From NCBI GenBank assembly GCA_027682585.1, contig JAQCZH010000001.1, forward strand, positions 682,001 through 746,000: a stretch of DNA of 64,000 nucleotides. Direction: 5' to 3'. Positions 8,544-17,625 of the stretch are shown here, piece after piece. Both the position numbers and the translations under genes were made by a program. Source of the DNA: Lachnospiraceae bacterium AF51-6-b8A. Its GTDB lineage: Bacteria; Bacillota; Clostridia; Lachnospirales; Lachnospiraceae. The notes beneath the pieces are model-generated. The model ran no database searches, was not told the origin of the DNA, and saw only the letters and a list, made by a program, of their open reading frames with translations. Within the stretch, counting starts at the first letter, position 1. Each line of letters begins with the position of its first letter.

Positions 8544-10622
8544 ATGAGGGTTTTTACCAGTGATAAAATTCGCAACGTTGTTCTGCTGGGACACGGGGGA
8601 AGCGGCAAAACTTCTCTGGCGGAGTCGATGGCTTACCTATCCGGCTTAAAGGAAAAGGCGGGTAGCGTCGAGACGGGAAACACCATCAGTGACTATGATG
8701 ATGTCGAAAAGAGGCACAAGTTCTCTGTACACTTGTCTCTTTTGCCCCTGATCTGGGAGGAGACCAAGATCAATCTTTTAGATACCCCCGGCTATCCTGA
8801 TTTCGTGGGAGAGGTGGAAGAGGCGGTCTCTGTCGCTGACGCTGCGGTAATTGTTGTCTCCGGGAAGAATGGGATTGAGGTTGGGACCAAAAAGGCCTGG
8901 AAACTCTGCGAAAAATATCACCTTCCCAGGATCATTTTCGTGACGGATATGGATATCGACGAAGCCTCTTATCGACAGGTAATTGAAGATCTGCAGGCTC
9001 TCTATGGCAAAAAGATCGCCCCCTTCCATCTGCCGATCCGGGAGAATGGACAGTTTGTCGGCTATGTCAATATCATTCAGCAGAAGGCGAAAAGGTGGAA
9101 TGCCGCCGGAAGCATCGACAAGATGAATGTGCCGGATTATTCCTATGAAAATCTGGATCAGTTCCGTGAAGTTCTTCTTGAAGCAGTTGCAGAAACTTCT
9201 GAGACTTATATGGATCGCTATTTCAACGGAGATACATTCTCGGAGGATGAAATCCGTCAGGCCATGCGAGTCAGCGTAATTGACGGTTCTGTTGTCCCGG
9301 TCATGATGGGATCGAACCTGAGCCATCGGGGAATGTACACGCTGATGGCCGATATCGTAAAGTACTTCCCATCGCCGGACCGCAGGTCCTGCGTGGGCAT
9401 CTTGGCTAAGACCAATGAGGCTTTTGCGGCTGACTATGATTTTTCCAAGCCTAAGAGCGCCTATGTGTTCAAGACATTGGTAGATCCTTTCGTTGGAAAG
9501 TACTCCATGATCAAGGTGAACTCCGGCGTTCTCAAGACGGATGATCTGCTGTACAATGCGGGCAGGGACAGAGAGGACAAGATTGGCAAGATCTATCTGC
9601 TGACCGGGTCCAGGGCCCAGGAGATTCCGGAACTGCATGCTGGAGATATCGGCGCCTTAAGCAAGGTGGCGGATCTGTCTACAGGGGACAGCCTTTCGAC
9701 AAGGGCAAATCCAATCACTTATCTGCGGCCGGTGATCAGTCAGCCATACTGCTATCTGGCTTACCGGGCCGAAAAATCAGGAGATGACGATAAGCTGCAG
9801 CAGGCTCTGCAGAAGATTGGCAGAGAAGACTTAACCCTGCGCACCCAGGGAGATCCGGCCAATCATCAATCTCTGATCTACGGCATTTCCAAGACGCATC
9901 TGGAGCTGGTTGCAGAGATTCTGGCAGATAAGTACAAGGTGACCATGATTCTGGACAAGCCTCTGGTTGCCTATCGCGAGACCATCCTCGGTAAATCTGA
10001 TGTGGAGTATAAGCATAAGAAGCAGACGGGAGGACACGGCCAGTATGGGCATGTCAAGATGACTTTCGAGCCCTCCAATGATCTGTCCGTTCCCTTTGTC
10101 TTTGAGGAGAAGGTTGTGGGAGGATCTGTTCCGAAGAACTACTTCCCGGCTGTAGAGAAAGGGCTGGCGGAACGGGTTTTGGAGGGACCGCTTGCCGGTT
10201 ATCCGGTCTATGGAGTCAAGGCGACACTTTATGACGGCTCCTATCACCCGGTTGATTCCTCCGAGGCGGCCTTTAAGACAGCGGCATCCATGGCGATGAA
10301 AGAGGGAATACTGCAGGCTAAACCCATCCTTCTGGAGCCGATAGCCTCTCTTGAGGTCACTGTGACTGACGAGCGCATCGGGGACGTGATGGGAGATCTG
10401 AATAAGAGGAGAGGAAGAGTTATGTCTCTTGATCCTGTTGAGGGCGGCTATCAGATTGTCCATGCGGAGGTACCCTATTCCGCGCTCTATGAGTACGGAA
10501 CCAACCTGCGCTCTCTGACTTCCGGAGACGCAAGCTATTCCTATGAATTCCTGCGCTACGATCCCTGCCCGGCTGACATACAGGAGGCGCAGATCTCTTC
10601 CAGGGCAAAAAGTCGGGAGTAG
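8544..10622 (+). CDS. EF-G-like translation factor GTPase (EF-G2 type)
   Basis: A 692-residue protein with the five-domain EF-G architecture: G domain, beta-barrel domain II (SAYVFKTLVDPFVGKYS), domain III, the GHGQYGHVKM domain IV start near residue 495, and a C-terminal domain V (GDVMGDLNKRRGRV). The P-loop is GHGGSGKT at 16-23 and G3 is DTPGYPD near 78. The G4 motif, normally NKxD, reads TDMD at 134-137. The divergent motifs suggest the secondary EF-G2 paralogue group rather than the main elongation factor. Its job is unproven. A strong AAGGAGGG precedes the ATG, and a hairpin terminator follows at 10765. Confidence 0.85.
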   Translation: MRVFTSDKIRNVVLLGHGGSGKTSLAESMAYLSGLKEKAGSVETGNTISDYDDVEKRHKFSVHLSLLPLIWEETKINLLDTPGYPDFVGEVEEAVSVADAAVIVVSGKNGIEVGTKKAWKLCEKYHLPRIIFVTDMDIDEASYRQVIEDLQALYGKKIAPFHLPIRENGQFVGYVNIIQQKAKRWNAAGSIDKMNVPDYSYENLDQFREVLLEAVAETSETYMDRYFNGDTFSEDEIRQAMRVSVIDGSVVPVMMGSNLSHRGMYTLMADIVKYFPSPDRRSCVGILAKTNEAFAADYDFSKPKSAYVFKTLVDPFVGKYSMIKVNSGVLKTDDLLYNAGRDREDKIGKIYLLTGSRAQEIPELHAGDIGALSKVADLSTGDSLSTRANPITYLRPVISQPYCYLAYRAEKSGDDDKLQQALQKIGREDLTLRTQGDPANHQSLIYGISKTHLELVAEILADKYKVTMILDKPLVAYRETILGKSDVEYKHKKQTGGHGQYGHVKMTFEPSNDLSVPFVFEEKVVGGSVPKNYFPAVEKGLAERVLEGPLAGYPVYGVKATLYDGSYHPVDSSEAAFKTAASMAMKEGILQAKPILLEPIASLEVTVTDERIGDVMGDLNKRRGRVMSLDPVEGGYQIVHAEVPYSALYEYGTNLRSLTSGDASYSYEFLRYDPCPADIQEAQISSRAKSRE

Positions 10623-10718
10623 GTGTCTCTGCAGATACAGATGAACAGATGTCATGAGCTTGCTGGACAGGTTCGCTCTTCTAATGAAGCGAATCTGAAT
10701 ATTTCGCCTGGACTTCGG

Positions 10719-10746
10719 TTGAAAAAAGACATTCCTGTGTTAAAAT
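10719..10746 (+). promoter_or_regulatory. predicted promoter upstream of icd
   Basis: TTGAAA at 10719-10724 and TAAAAT at 10741-10746, separated by 16 bases. Transcription would start near 10753, only about 12 bases before the terminator-like hairpin at 10765-10789. Promoter strength cannot be judged from sequence alone. Confidence 0.45.
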
Positions 10747-10764
10747 TTCTACTAGCGTTTGATT

Positions 10765-10795
10765 ATCAGGCAGCCATTCGCTGCCTGATTTTTTT
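10765..10795 (+). terminator. intrinsic terminator abutting the icd ribosome-binding site
   Basis: A perfect 10-bp stem (ATCAGGCAGC / GCTGCCTGAT) with loop CATTC is followed by seven T at 10789-10795. It would end the EF-G-like transcript. The icd Shine-Dalgarno GAAGGAG begins at the very next base, and a promoter-like pair lies upstream of the hairpin, so the element could also lie inside the icd leader. Confidence 0.85.
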
Positions 10796-10808
10796 GAAGG
10801 AGATGGCT

Positions 10809-12017
10809 ATGGCAAAAATTCAGATGATGACGCCTCTGGTAGAGATGGACGGCGATGAGATGACCAGAGTCCTCTGGAAGATGATTAAGGAGGAACTGAT
10901 TCTTCCCTTTATTGATCTTAAGTCGGACTACTATGACCTTGGACTTGCCTACCGGGACCAGACCGACGATCAGGTGACTGTGGATTCTGCGAAAGCAACC
11001 TTAAAATATGGAGTCGCGGTCAAGTGCGCAACCATTACCCCGAATGCTGCCCGAATGAAAGAATATAAGCTAAAGCAGATGTATAAGAGCCCCAATGGAA
11101 CGATTCGGGCTATTTTAGACGGCACGGTCTTTCGCGCCCCCATCTTAGTCAGGGGAATCACCCCCAATGTCAAGAGCTGGATTAAGCCCATTACCATTGC
11201 CCGCCATGCTTATGGTGATGTTTACAAGGCCTCCGAAATGAAGATTCCTGGTCCCGGCAAGGTGGAACTGGTCTATACGGCGGAAGATGGTCATGAGGAG
11301 CGAACCCTGGTGCACACGTTTGACGGACCCGGTCTTGTGCAGGGGCAGCACAACATTCTCGCCTCCATTGAATCCTTTGCCAGATCCTGCTTTGCCTTTG
11401 CGCTTGACAGCAGACAGGATCTCTGGTTTGCGACCAAGGATACCATCTCCAAGCAGTATGATCACAGCTTTAAGGACATCTTTCAGGAGATTTATGACCG
11501 AGACTACCGAAAAGCCTTTGAACAGGCAGGAATAGCGTATTTCTATACCCTGATTGACGATGCGGTTGCCCGTGTCATGAAGTCGGAAGGAGGATTTATC
11601 TGGGCCTGCAAAAACTATGACGGCGACGTCATGAGCGATATGATCTCCTCTGCCTTCGGTTCTCTTGCCATGATGACTTCCGTTCTTGTATCGCCCGGCG
11701 GAGTTTATGAGTATGAGGCCGCCCACGGGACAGTGCAGCGCCATTATTACAGATACTTAAAAGGGGAGACCACTTCCACCAACCCCATTGCAACTGTTTT
11801 TGCCTGGACCGGAGCCCTGAGAAAGCGAGGAGAGCTGGATCATATCCCGGATCTGGTCGCTTATGCCGATCAGATGGAGAAGGCCTCTTTAGCTACCATT
11901 GCATCCGGGAAGATGACCGGAGATCTGGCGCGAATTACGGATTTGAGAGATCCTCAGGTACTTGATTCCATCTCCTTTATCCGGGCAATTCGAGCAAATT
12001 ACGAAAAACAGAACTGA
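10809..12017 (+). CDS. icd: NADP-dependent isocitrate dehydrogenase (homodimeric type)
   Basis: Oxidatively decarboxylates isocitrate to 2-oxoglutarate and supplies NADPH and glutamate carbon. The protein is 402 residues from the ATG at 10809 and resembles the eukaryotic-type dimeric IDH ([20 protein letters not shown] at the start; a conserved [13 protein letters not shown] region near residue 305). The ATG at 10809 is preferred because GAAGGAG at 10796-10802 lies 6 bases upstream; the ATG at 10803 would touch it. The frame stays open upstream to 10623, but that part crosses the terminator. No citrate synthase or aconitase is nearby. The ABC-F gene follows after 17 bases. Confidence 0.95.
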   Translation: MAKIQMMTPLVEMDGDEMTRVLWKMIKEELILPFIDLKSDYYDLGLAYRDQTDDQVTVDSAKATLKYGVAVKCATITPNAARMKEYKLKQMYKSPNGTIRAILDGTVFRAPILVRGITPNVKSWIKPITIARHAYGDVYKASEMKIPGPGKVELVYTAEDGHEERTLVHTFDGPGLVQGQHNILASIESFARSCFAFALDSRQDLWFATKDTISKQYDHSFKDIFQEIYDRDYRKAFEQAGIAYFYTLIDDAVARVMKSEGGFIWACKNYDGDVMSDMISSAFGSLAMMTSVLVSPGGVYEYEAAHGTVQRHYYRYLKGETTSTNPIATVFAWTGALRKRGELDHIPDLVAYADQMEKASLATIASGKMTGDLARITDLRDPQVLDSISFIRAIRANYEKQN

Positions 12018-12034
12018 AAACGAGGGAGTGCTCC

Positions 12035-13966
12035 ATGATTCTTTCCTGCCAAAATCTTTCCAAATCCTTCGGTGAAGAGGTCATCCTGGATGGAGTGTCC
12101 TTTCAGATGGAGGCCGGGGAGAAATATGCCGTTGTGGGACCAAATGGCTGCGGCAAATCAACCCTGCTCAAACTGATTGCGGGGCAGATGTCTGCAGATG
12201 CGGGGGACATCACATTTGCCAGAGACGTGAACCTTGGTTATCTGGCCCAGTATCAGGATGACTCTTTGGAGGGGAACATACTGGATATTGTTCTGGATTC
12301 CTGCCGGGAGCTGATTGCGGCGGAAGCTAAGCTAAGAGCCATGGAAACCAGAATGTCTCAGCTGATGGGAGAGGAGCTAAATCAGCTCTTAGAGGACTAT
12401 CAGATGGCTTCAGAATCCTTTGAGCGCATGGGAGGGCTGACCTTTCGCTCTGAGGCAACTGGTATCTTAAAGGGACTTGGATTTGCCGAGGAAGATTTTG
12501 GAAAGACCCCGGATCAACTGTCCGGAGGGCAATTGACCAGGGTCTTTTTGGCCAAACTCCTCCTCTTAAAACCGGATCTTCTGATCCTCGACGAGCCAAT
12601 CAATCATCTGGATTTGGCTTCCATTCAATGGCTGGAGACCTTTTTGGGCAATTATCGGGGCGGACTTGTGATTGTGGCGCATGACCGTTACTTTCTGGAT
12701 CGCATTGTCGATCATGTTCTTGATCTGTCGAACCACACCAGTCATAGTTACAAAGGGAATTACTCCGCTTTTTCCGCTCAGCGGGAACGGATGATGGAGA
12801 CTTTGCGGCGGGAGTATGCCAAACAGCAGAAGGCAATTGAGCATCAGGAGGCTGTGATTGACAGACTGCGCCAATTCAACCGGGAGAAGTCAATCAAGCG
12901 GGCGGACAGCCGACAGAAGATTCTGAACAAGATGGAGATCATGCAGGAGCCAATAGAGGAAGAACATGCTATGCGCCTGGAGCTTACGCCGGAGAAAGAG
13001 TCCGGCAAAGACGTTCTTACCGTTGAGAACCTGTCTATGGGCTTTGGAGAGCAGGAACTCTTTCGCGGGCTAAATCTTCTGATTCGAAGAGGGGAACGGC
13101 TGGCGGTTCTGGGAGAAAACGGCACCGGCAAGACGACCCTGCTTAAGATCATCAACCAAAAACTCACGGCCAGATCCGGTCAGATCAGGCTTGGAGCCAA
13201 CGTCACAGTCGGATATTACGATCAGGCGCAGCAGGAACTGGATGATTCCAAGAGTCTCTTCGAGGAGATGGCAGATACCTATCCCTCTCTGACCAACACA
13301 AAAATCCGCAATGTTCTCGCCGCCTTTCTCTTTACAGGGGAGGATGTCTATAAGAAGATTTCCTCTCTCTCCGGAGGAGAGCGGGGCCGTCTGTCTCTGG
13401 CCAAGCTGATGCTCTCAGGAGCTAATTTTCTAATTCTGGATGAGCCGACCAACCACCTGGACATGGAGTCAAAGGATATCCTGGAGCGGGCTCTGAACGG
13501 ATATAGAGGCACCCTTCTCTATGTCTCTCATGACCGCTATTTCGTCAACAGAACGGCAACCCGAATCCTGGAGCTGAGGGACGGGCACTTCACAGAATAT
13601 CTTGGCAATTATGATTACTTTCTGGCGAAGAAGCAGGAGGCCGAAGAGAGAAATCCTGGCGTTCAGGAACAGACGAACTCTCCCTGTGATGATTCTTTGG
13701 ATCGTACTGCTGACGGAGGCAAAGCGAATTGGGCCGAGCAGAAGAGGATGGCAGCCGTACGGCGAAAGCTGGAGAATGCCAGGGAAAAATTGGAAGAGGA
13801 GATCGCAGGGAAAGAGAAGCGAATCCGGGAAATTTTACAGCTCTTTGAGGACCCGGCCATTGCGACCAACTCTGCCAAGCTCAATGATCTCTCTGCTGAG
13901 CAGGGAAGACTACAGGATCAGATAGACGGTCTCTACGAGGCCTGGGCTTCACTGGATGAGAATTGA
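12035..13966 (+). CDS. ABC-F family ATPase
   Basis: A soluble protein of 643 residues with two ABC ATPase domains and no membrane segments, as in the ribosome-associated ABC-F proteins that act at the E site. Walker A motifs are GPNGCGKST (about residue 35) and GENGTGKTT (about 364). The signatures are LSGGQ and LSGGE, and the Walker B regions are DEPINHLD and DEPTNHLD. The linker between the domains is highly charged. Residues after about 560 form a charged, probably coiled-coil C-terminus (MAAVRRKLENAREKLEEE). This looks like a housekeeping ABC-F; antibiotic protection cannot be inferred. Rex begins just after the stop. Confidence 0.93.
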   Translation: MILSCQNLSKSFGEEVILDGVSFQMEAGEKYAVVGPNGCGKSTLLKLIAGQMSADAGDITFARDVNLGYLAQYQDDSLEGNILDIVLDSCRELIAAEAKLRAMETRMSQLMGEELNQLLEDYQMASESFERMGGLTFRSEATGILKGLGFAEEDFGKTPDQLSGGQLTRVFLAKLLLLKPDLLILDEPINHLDLASIQWLETFLGNYRGGLVIVAHDRYFLDRIVDHVLDLSNHTSHSYKGNYSAFSAQRERMMETLRREYAKQQKAIEHQEAVIDRLRQFNREKSIKRADSRQKILNKMEIMQEPIEEEHAMRLELTPEKESGKDVLTVENLSMGFGEQELFRGLNLLIRRGERLAVLGENGTGKTTLLKIINQKLTARSGQIRLGANVTVGYYDQAQQELDDSKSLFEEMADTYPSLTNTKIRNVLAAFLFTGEDVYKKISSLSGGERGRLSLAKLMLSGANFLILDEPTNHLDMESKDILERALNGYRGTLLYVSHDRYFVNRTATRILELRDGHFTEYLGNYDYFLAKKQEAEERNPGVQEQTNSPCDDSLDRTADGGKANWAEQKRMAAVRRKLENAREKLEEEIAGKEKRIREILQLFEDPAIATNSAKLNDLSAEQGRLQDQIDGLYEAWASLDEN

Positions 13967-13977
13967 GAGGAAGAAGG

Positions 13978-14619
13978 ATGGAGAAGAAGACGATTTCACC
14001 GGCGGTGATCCGCCGACTTCCAAGGTATTATCGCTATCTTGGAGAGTTATTGGATCTGGGAGTGGAAGGCATATCCTCCTGCGAACTCTCTAAGCGCATG
14101 CATTCAACTGCGTCGCAGATCCGTCAGGATCTCAATAATTTTGACAGCTTTGGTCACCTGGGTTACGGATATGACGTCAAGAATCTGCATGATAAAATTG
14201 GAGAGATTTTGGGATTGGATCAGTCCCGCAATCTGATTGTGATCGGGGCAGGCCACCTGGGACAGGCCATTGCCAATTACGCCCAGTTTGAGCGCATGGG
14301 CTTTGCTCTGACTGGACTTTTTGACGTCAATCCTGACCTGGCCGGGAAGAAAGTGCGCGGCATTTCGATTCTGATGCTGGATGATCTGGAGAGGTTTGTT
14401 CAGGAACACGGAGCGGATATTGCGGCTCTGACCATTCCAAAAGATGCCGCCCAATCTGTCGCCAGGCGCCTGATGAGACTCGGCGTTCCCGCCATCTGGA
14501 ATTTCGCCCATGTGGATCTGGAAGTGGGAGAGAAAACCGTTGTAGAAAATGTCCACCTGTCAGATTCGCTCATGGAACTCTCCTATAATCTGACCAGCCG
14601 CAGATGTGATCAGAAATGA
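13978..14619 (+). CDS. rex: redox-sensing transcriptional repressor Rex
   Basis: A DNA-binding repressor that senses the NADH/NAD+ ratio and controls fermentation and respiration genes. The chosen ATG gives 213 residues, normal for Rex, and follows GAGGAAGAAGG. The frame is open five codons earlier to a TTG that overlaps the ABC-F stop. The N-terminal winged helix (ISSCELSKRMHSTASQIRQDL) is followed by the Rossmann motif GAGHLGQAI near residue 86 and the conserved tail SDSLMELSYNL. I saw no Rex-type operator in the flanking gaps. It lies next to an NAD(P)HX repair gene, giving a nicotinamide-cofactor theme. Confidence 0.95.
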   Translation: MEKKTISPAVIRRLPRYYRYLGELLDLGVEGISSCELSKRMHSTASQIRQDLNNFDSFGHLGYGYDVKNLHDKIGEILGLDQSRNLIVIGAGHLGQAIANYAQFERMGFALTGLFDVNPDLAGKKVRGISILMLDDLERFVQEHGADIAALTIPKDAAQSVARRLMRLGVPAIWNFAHVDLEVGEKTVVENVHLSDSLMELSYNLTSRRCDQK

Positions 14620-14728
14620 GAATCCTGTCAGTCCGAAAGTAAGGGGTCAAATGACCGGTAGATGACGCAGAAATCATTGCCTGAGAGAGGCGCTGACCGG
14701 GAGGATGAGGAGTGAAAGCAGGCAGACT

Positions 14729-16222
14729 ATGAAGAAGATCTATACGCGCAGCCAGGCGAAAGAGGCTGATGCAAAAACCAGCCAACTTCATAAAATCCCA
14801 AGCCTGGTTCTTATGGAACGCGCCGCCCTGTCGGTGGCAGACTTCATTGAGGATAACTACACGAAGGCAACCCGTATTTTATGTCTGGCCGGGACGGGAA
14901 ACAATGGAGGAGATGCCATGGCCCTCTGCCGCATTCTTTTTGCCCGGGGGTTTCAGGTCAGTTATCGCCTTCTGGGGACGGAATCCAGCCTGACCGAATC
15001 GGCAGGGCTTCAGTACCAGTCTCTGCTCAGCTATGGGCTGACTTCCATAGAAGCTGATGTTAAAGCTTTTGATCTGATCGTTGACGGGATTTTCGGGATT
15101 GGTCTTGCCAGGGAGATCCAGGGTTCTCTTGCCCGACTGATCGGGGAAATCAATGCGTCCGGCAAACCGGTGATTGCCATGGATATTCCGTCCGGTCTGG
15201 ACGCGGACACGGGGGCTATTAGGGGGAGCTGTGTCCGAGCCATTGAGACCTTCAGCTTTCAGTTTCTGAAACCGGGACTTCTGCTGGGCCAGGGAAGAAA
15301 TGTCTGCGGAAGGGTGCATTTACCGGAGATTGGTATCGTTGAGCCAGAGACGGATCCTGCTCTTTTTACCCGCCTGGCTTTAGAACGGGAAGATCTGGCC
15401 GGATTTCTCACTGTCAGAGATGCAGCCGGGAACAAGGGAACCTTCGGCAAGGTCCTTGTCATTGCCGGTTCAGAGCAGATCAGCGGTGCCGCTGTCTTAT
15501 CTGCTAAAGCAGCCCTGATCTCGGGAGCGGGTATGGTCCGGGTATACACACATGAGAAGAACCGCGTGGTTATTGGATCCGCTTTTCCCGAGGCTTTGAT
15601 CACAAGCTATGAGGACTCCTGGGACAGCGACGATATGAAAGAGATGATGGACTGGGCTGACAGCGTTCTCATTGGGCCCGGCATGGGACGGTCCGAACGC
15701 GCGATGCAAATGCTCACCTTTGTTCTGTCTGACGCAACGCTTCCGATCGTTATCGATGCCGATGCCCTGAATCTGCTCTCTGAGGAACCGGCCCTTCTCT
15801 TGAAGCCGCATGAAGAATGGATTCTAACCCCGCATATGGGAGAAATGGCCCGTCTGACAGGGAAAACACTTGCCTTCCTCAAAGAACACACGCTCGAGCA
15901 GGCAGAGGCATTCGCCAGAGAATACCGGGTTGCTCTGGTGTTAAAGGATGCGACGACGGTCACCGCCCTCCCCTGCGCCAAAACTTATCTCAATACCAGC
16001 GGGAACAGCGGCATGGCGACAGCGGGCAGCGGTGACGTACTGGCCGGTTTATGCGCCGGCTTCCTGGCGCAGAGGGAAGAGGTGAAAGAGACTGCCGCCT
16101 ACGCTGTTTTTATCCATGGTCTGGCCGGAGATCTGGCCGCAGCCAAAAAGGGAAAGCGGGCCATGATTGCCGGCGACTTACTGGAAACTTTGCCGCAGAT
16201 TCTGGATTCCGGTCATTCGTGA
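14729..16222 (+). CDS. nnr: bifunctional NAD(P)HX epimerase/dehydratase
   Basis: Repairs hydrated NADH and NADPH. The N-terminal YjeF-type epimerase domain (CLAGTGNNGGDAMALCR near residue 50) is fused to an ADP-dependent dehydratase domain of the ribokinase-like fold, with GPGMGRS near 312, an HMGEMARL segment and GNSGMATAGSGDVLAG near 423. The start at 14729 gives 497 residues and the usual MKKIYTRSQ opening, behind AAGCAGG. An ATG at 14705 behind GGGAGG would add eight residues and cannot be excluded. The gene sits between rex and alr, a frequent Firmicute arrangement. Confidence 0.93.
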   Translation: MKKIYTRSQAKEADAKTSQLHKIPSLVLMERAALSVADFIEDNYTKATRILCLAGTGNNGGDAMALCRILFARGFQVSYRLLGTESSLTESAGLQYQSLLSYGLTSIEADVKAFDLIVDGIFGIGLAREIQGSLARLIGEINASGKPVIAMDIPSGLDADTGAIRGSCVRAIETFSFQFLKPGLLLGQGRNVCGRVHLPEIGIVEPETDPALFTRLALEREDLAGFLTVRDAAGNKGTFGKVLVIAGSEQISGAAVLSAKAALISGAGMVRVYTHEKNRVVIGSAFPEALITSYEDSWDSDDMKEMMDWADSVLIGPGMGRSERAMQMLTFVLSDATLPIVIDADALNLLSEEPALLLKPHEEWILTPHMGEMARLTGKTLAFLKEHTLEQAEAFAREYRVALVLKDATTVTALPCAKTYLNTSGNSGMATAGSGDVLAGLCAGFLAQREEVKETAAYAVFIHGLAGDLAAAKKGKRAMIAGDLLETLPQILDSGHS

Positions 16223-16309
16223 CAATCGGATGACGATTATCCTCAGAGGATATTCAGAGATCACATAGACAGAAGGGGAAATGACCCCGGTTTTGAAAAG
16301 AAGGTTTCT

Positions 16310-17473
16310 ATGAATCACAACCGTGTTTGGATGGATATTGATTTGGATGCTGTAAGGGCCAACGTGGACGCCATGTTTGACCATATGCGGCCGGACTGCA
16401 GGATGATGGCAGTGATCAAGGCGGATGCTTATGGACATGGAGCCAGAGAGATCGCGGCATTCTTAGAATCCGACGAGCGCATTTTCGGTTATGCTGTCGC
16501 TACTGCAGACGAGGCTTATGAACTGCGCCGCAGACAGGTCGTCAAGCCGATTTTGATTCTCGGTTATACATTTCCAGAGGAATATCCTGCCATGGTCCGA
16601 CTGGGAATCCGCCCTTCCATTTTCTCCTACGAAGCAGCTTTTGCCTTTGACCGGGCAGCTTCTCAGGCGGGACGAATCGCTCCCGTTCACATCAAGATCG
16701 ACACGGGAATGAGCCGAATCGGATTTCAGGTTGATGAGGAGGATCTGGCACAGGCTGCCAGGATTGCTCAATTAAGTCATCTGAAGATGGAGGGGATTTT
16801 CACCCACTTCGCGCGGGCGGACGAGAGAGACAAGAGTCATGCATACGCCCAGGCAGAACTCTTTCAAGAGGCGATTTCCCGTCTGGAAAAAGCCGGCGTG
16901 CATTTTGAGATACGTCACTGCTCCAATTCTGCTTCCATCATGGAGCTTCCCGATTTGAACATGGATATGGTTCGAGCAGGCATCACCCTGTATGGACTCT
17001 GGCCCTCGGAGGAGATGGATCCGAGTTTTCCTCTGTCTCCGGTCATGTCTCTTGGATCCCATATCTCACATATTAAGACGCTCACAGATGGCAGATGCAT
17101 TTCCTATGGAGGGACCTATCAGGTCAAAGGAAGGGCAAAAATCGCAACCATTCCTGTCGGTTATGCGGATGGATATGCCCGCAGTCTGTCAAATAAGGGC
17201 TATGTTCTGATTCAGGGAAGAAGAGCTCCGATTGTCGGCCGCATCTGCATGGATCAGTTTATGGTGGATATCAGCGCCTTTGACCATATCGCTGTGGGAG
17301 AGAAGGTGACCCTTCTTGGGACGGATCAAACGGAGAAGATTTGTCTGGAAGAACTTGGCCGGCTGTCCGGCCGATTTAACTATGAGTTCGCCTGTCTCCT
17401 CGGAAATCGAAGAATTCCAAAAGTCTTTCATCAGGGAGGCCAGGTGGTCTCTGTCAGAGAGGACTTAAGGTAA
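16310..17473 (+). CDS. alr: alanine racemase
   Basis: A PLP enzyme that makes D-alanine for peptidoglycan. The 387-residue protein shows the PLP-lysine segment AVIKADAYGHG near residue 34 and the conserved HSNSAS-like stretch CSNSASIMELP near 205. The C-terminal catalytic region contains VGRICMDQFMVDIS near 305. AGAAGG precedes the ATG. In many Firmicutes alr is followed by a MazEF-type pair; here a 152-base gap and a CBS-domain protein follow instead. Confidence 0.96.
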   Translation: MNHNRVWMDIDLDAVRANVDAMFDHMRPDCRMMAVIKADAYGHGAREIAAFLESDERIFGYAVATADEAYELRRRQVVKPILILGYTFPEEYPAMVRLGIRPSIFSYEAAFAFDRAASQAGRIAPVHIKIDTGMSRIGFQVDEEDLAQAARIAQLSHLKMEGIFTHFARADERDKSHAYAQAELFQEAISRLEKAGVHFEIRHCSNSASIMELPDLNMDMVRAGITLYGLWPSEEMDPSFPLSPVMSLGSHISHIKTLTDGRCISYGGTYQVKGRAKIATIPVGYADGYARSLSNKGYVLIQGRRAPIVGRICMDQFMVDISAFDHIAVGEKVTLLGTDQTEKICLEELGRLSGRFNYEFACLLGNRRIPKVFHQGGQVVSVREDLR

Positions 17474-17625
17474 GATGGGGCTCGGCGTCATACCCAAAAG
17501 GCGTGTGAAGACTTCTGCGGGGAGCTCATCTGCCCAATGGAGACAGGACAAAAGGACCGGTCAGTCCAATAGGGCTATTGGGAGAGGGATAAAGACAGGC
17601 AGGGTCCCAAGCAAGAGGAGACAAC
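17474..17625 (+). other. intergenic gap with inverted repeats
   Basis: This 152-base gap between alr and the CBS-domain gene holds two small inverted repeats. One is CCAATA-GGGC-TATTGG at 17566-17581 and the other is a GGAC...GTCC pair just before it. There is no T-tract, so neither is a classical terminator. AAGAGGAG precedes the next ATG. Confidence 0.4.

Noticed and set aside
10623..10802. N-terminal extension of isocitrate dehydrogenase
   Set aside because: The frame is open, but it crosses a promoter-like pair, a perfect terminator and the ribosome-binding site. The 402-residue form already matches the family.
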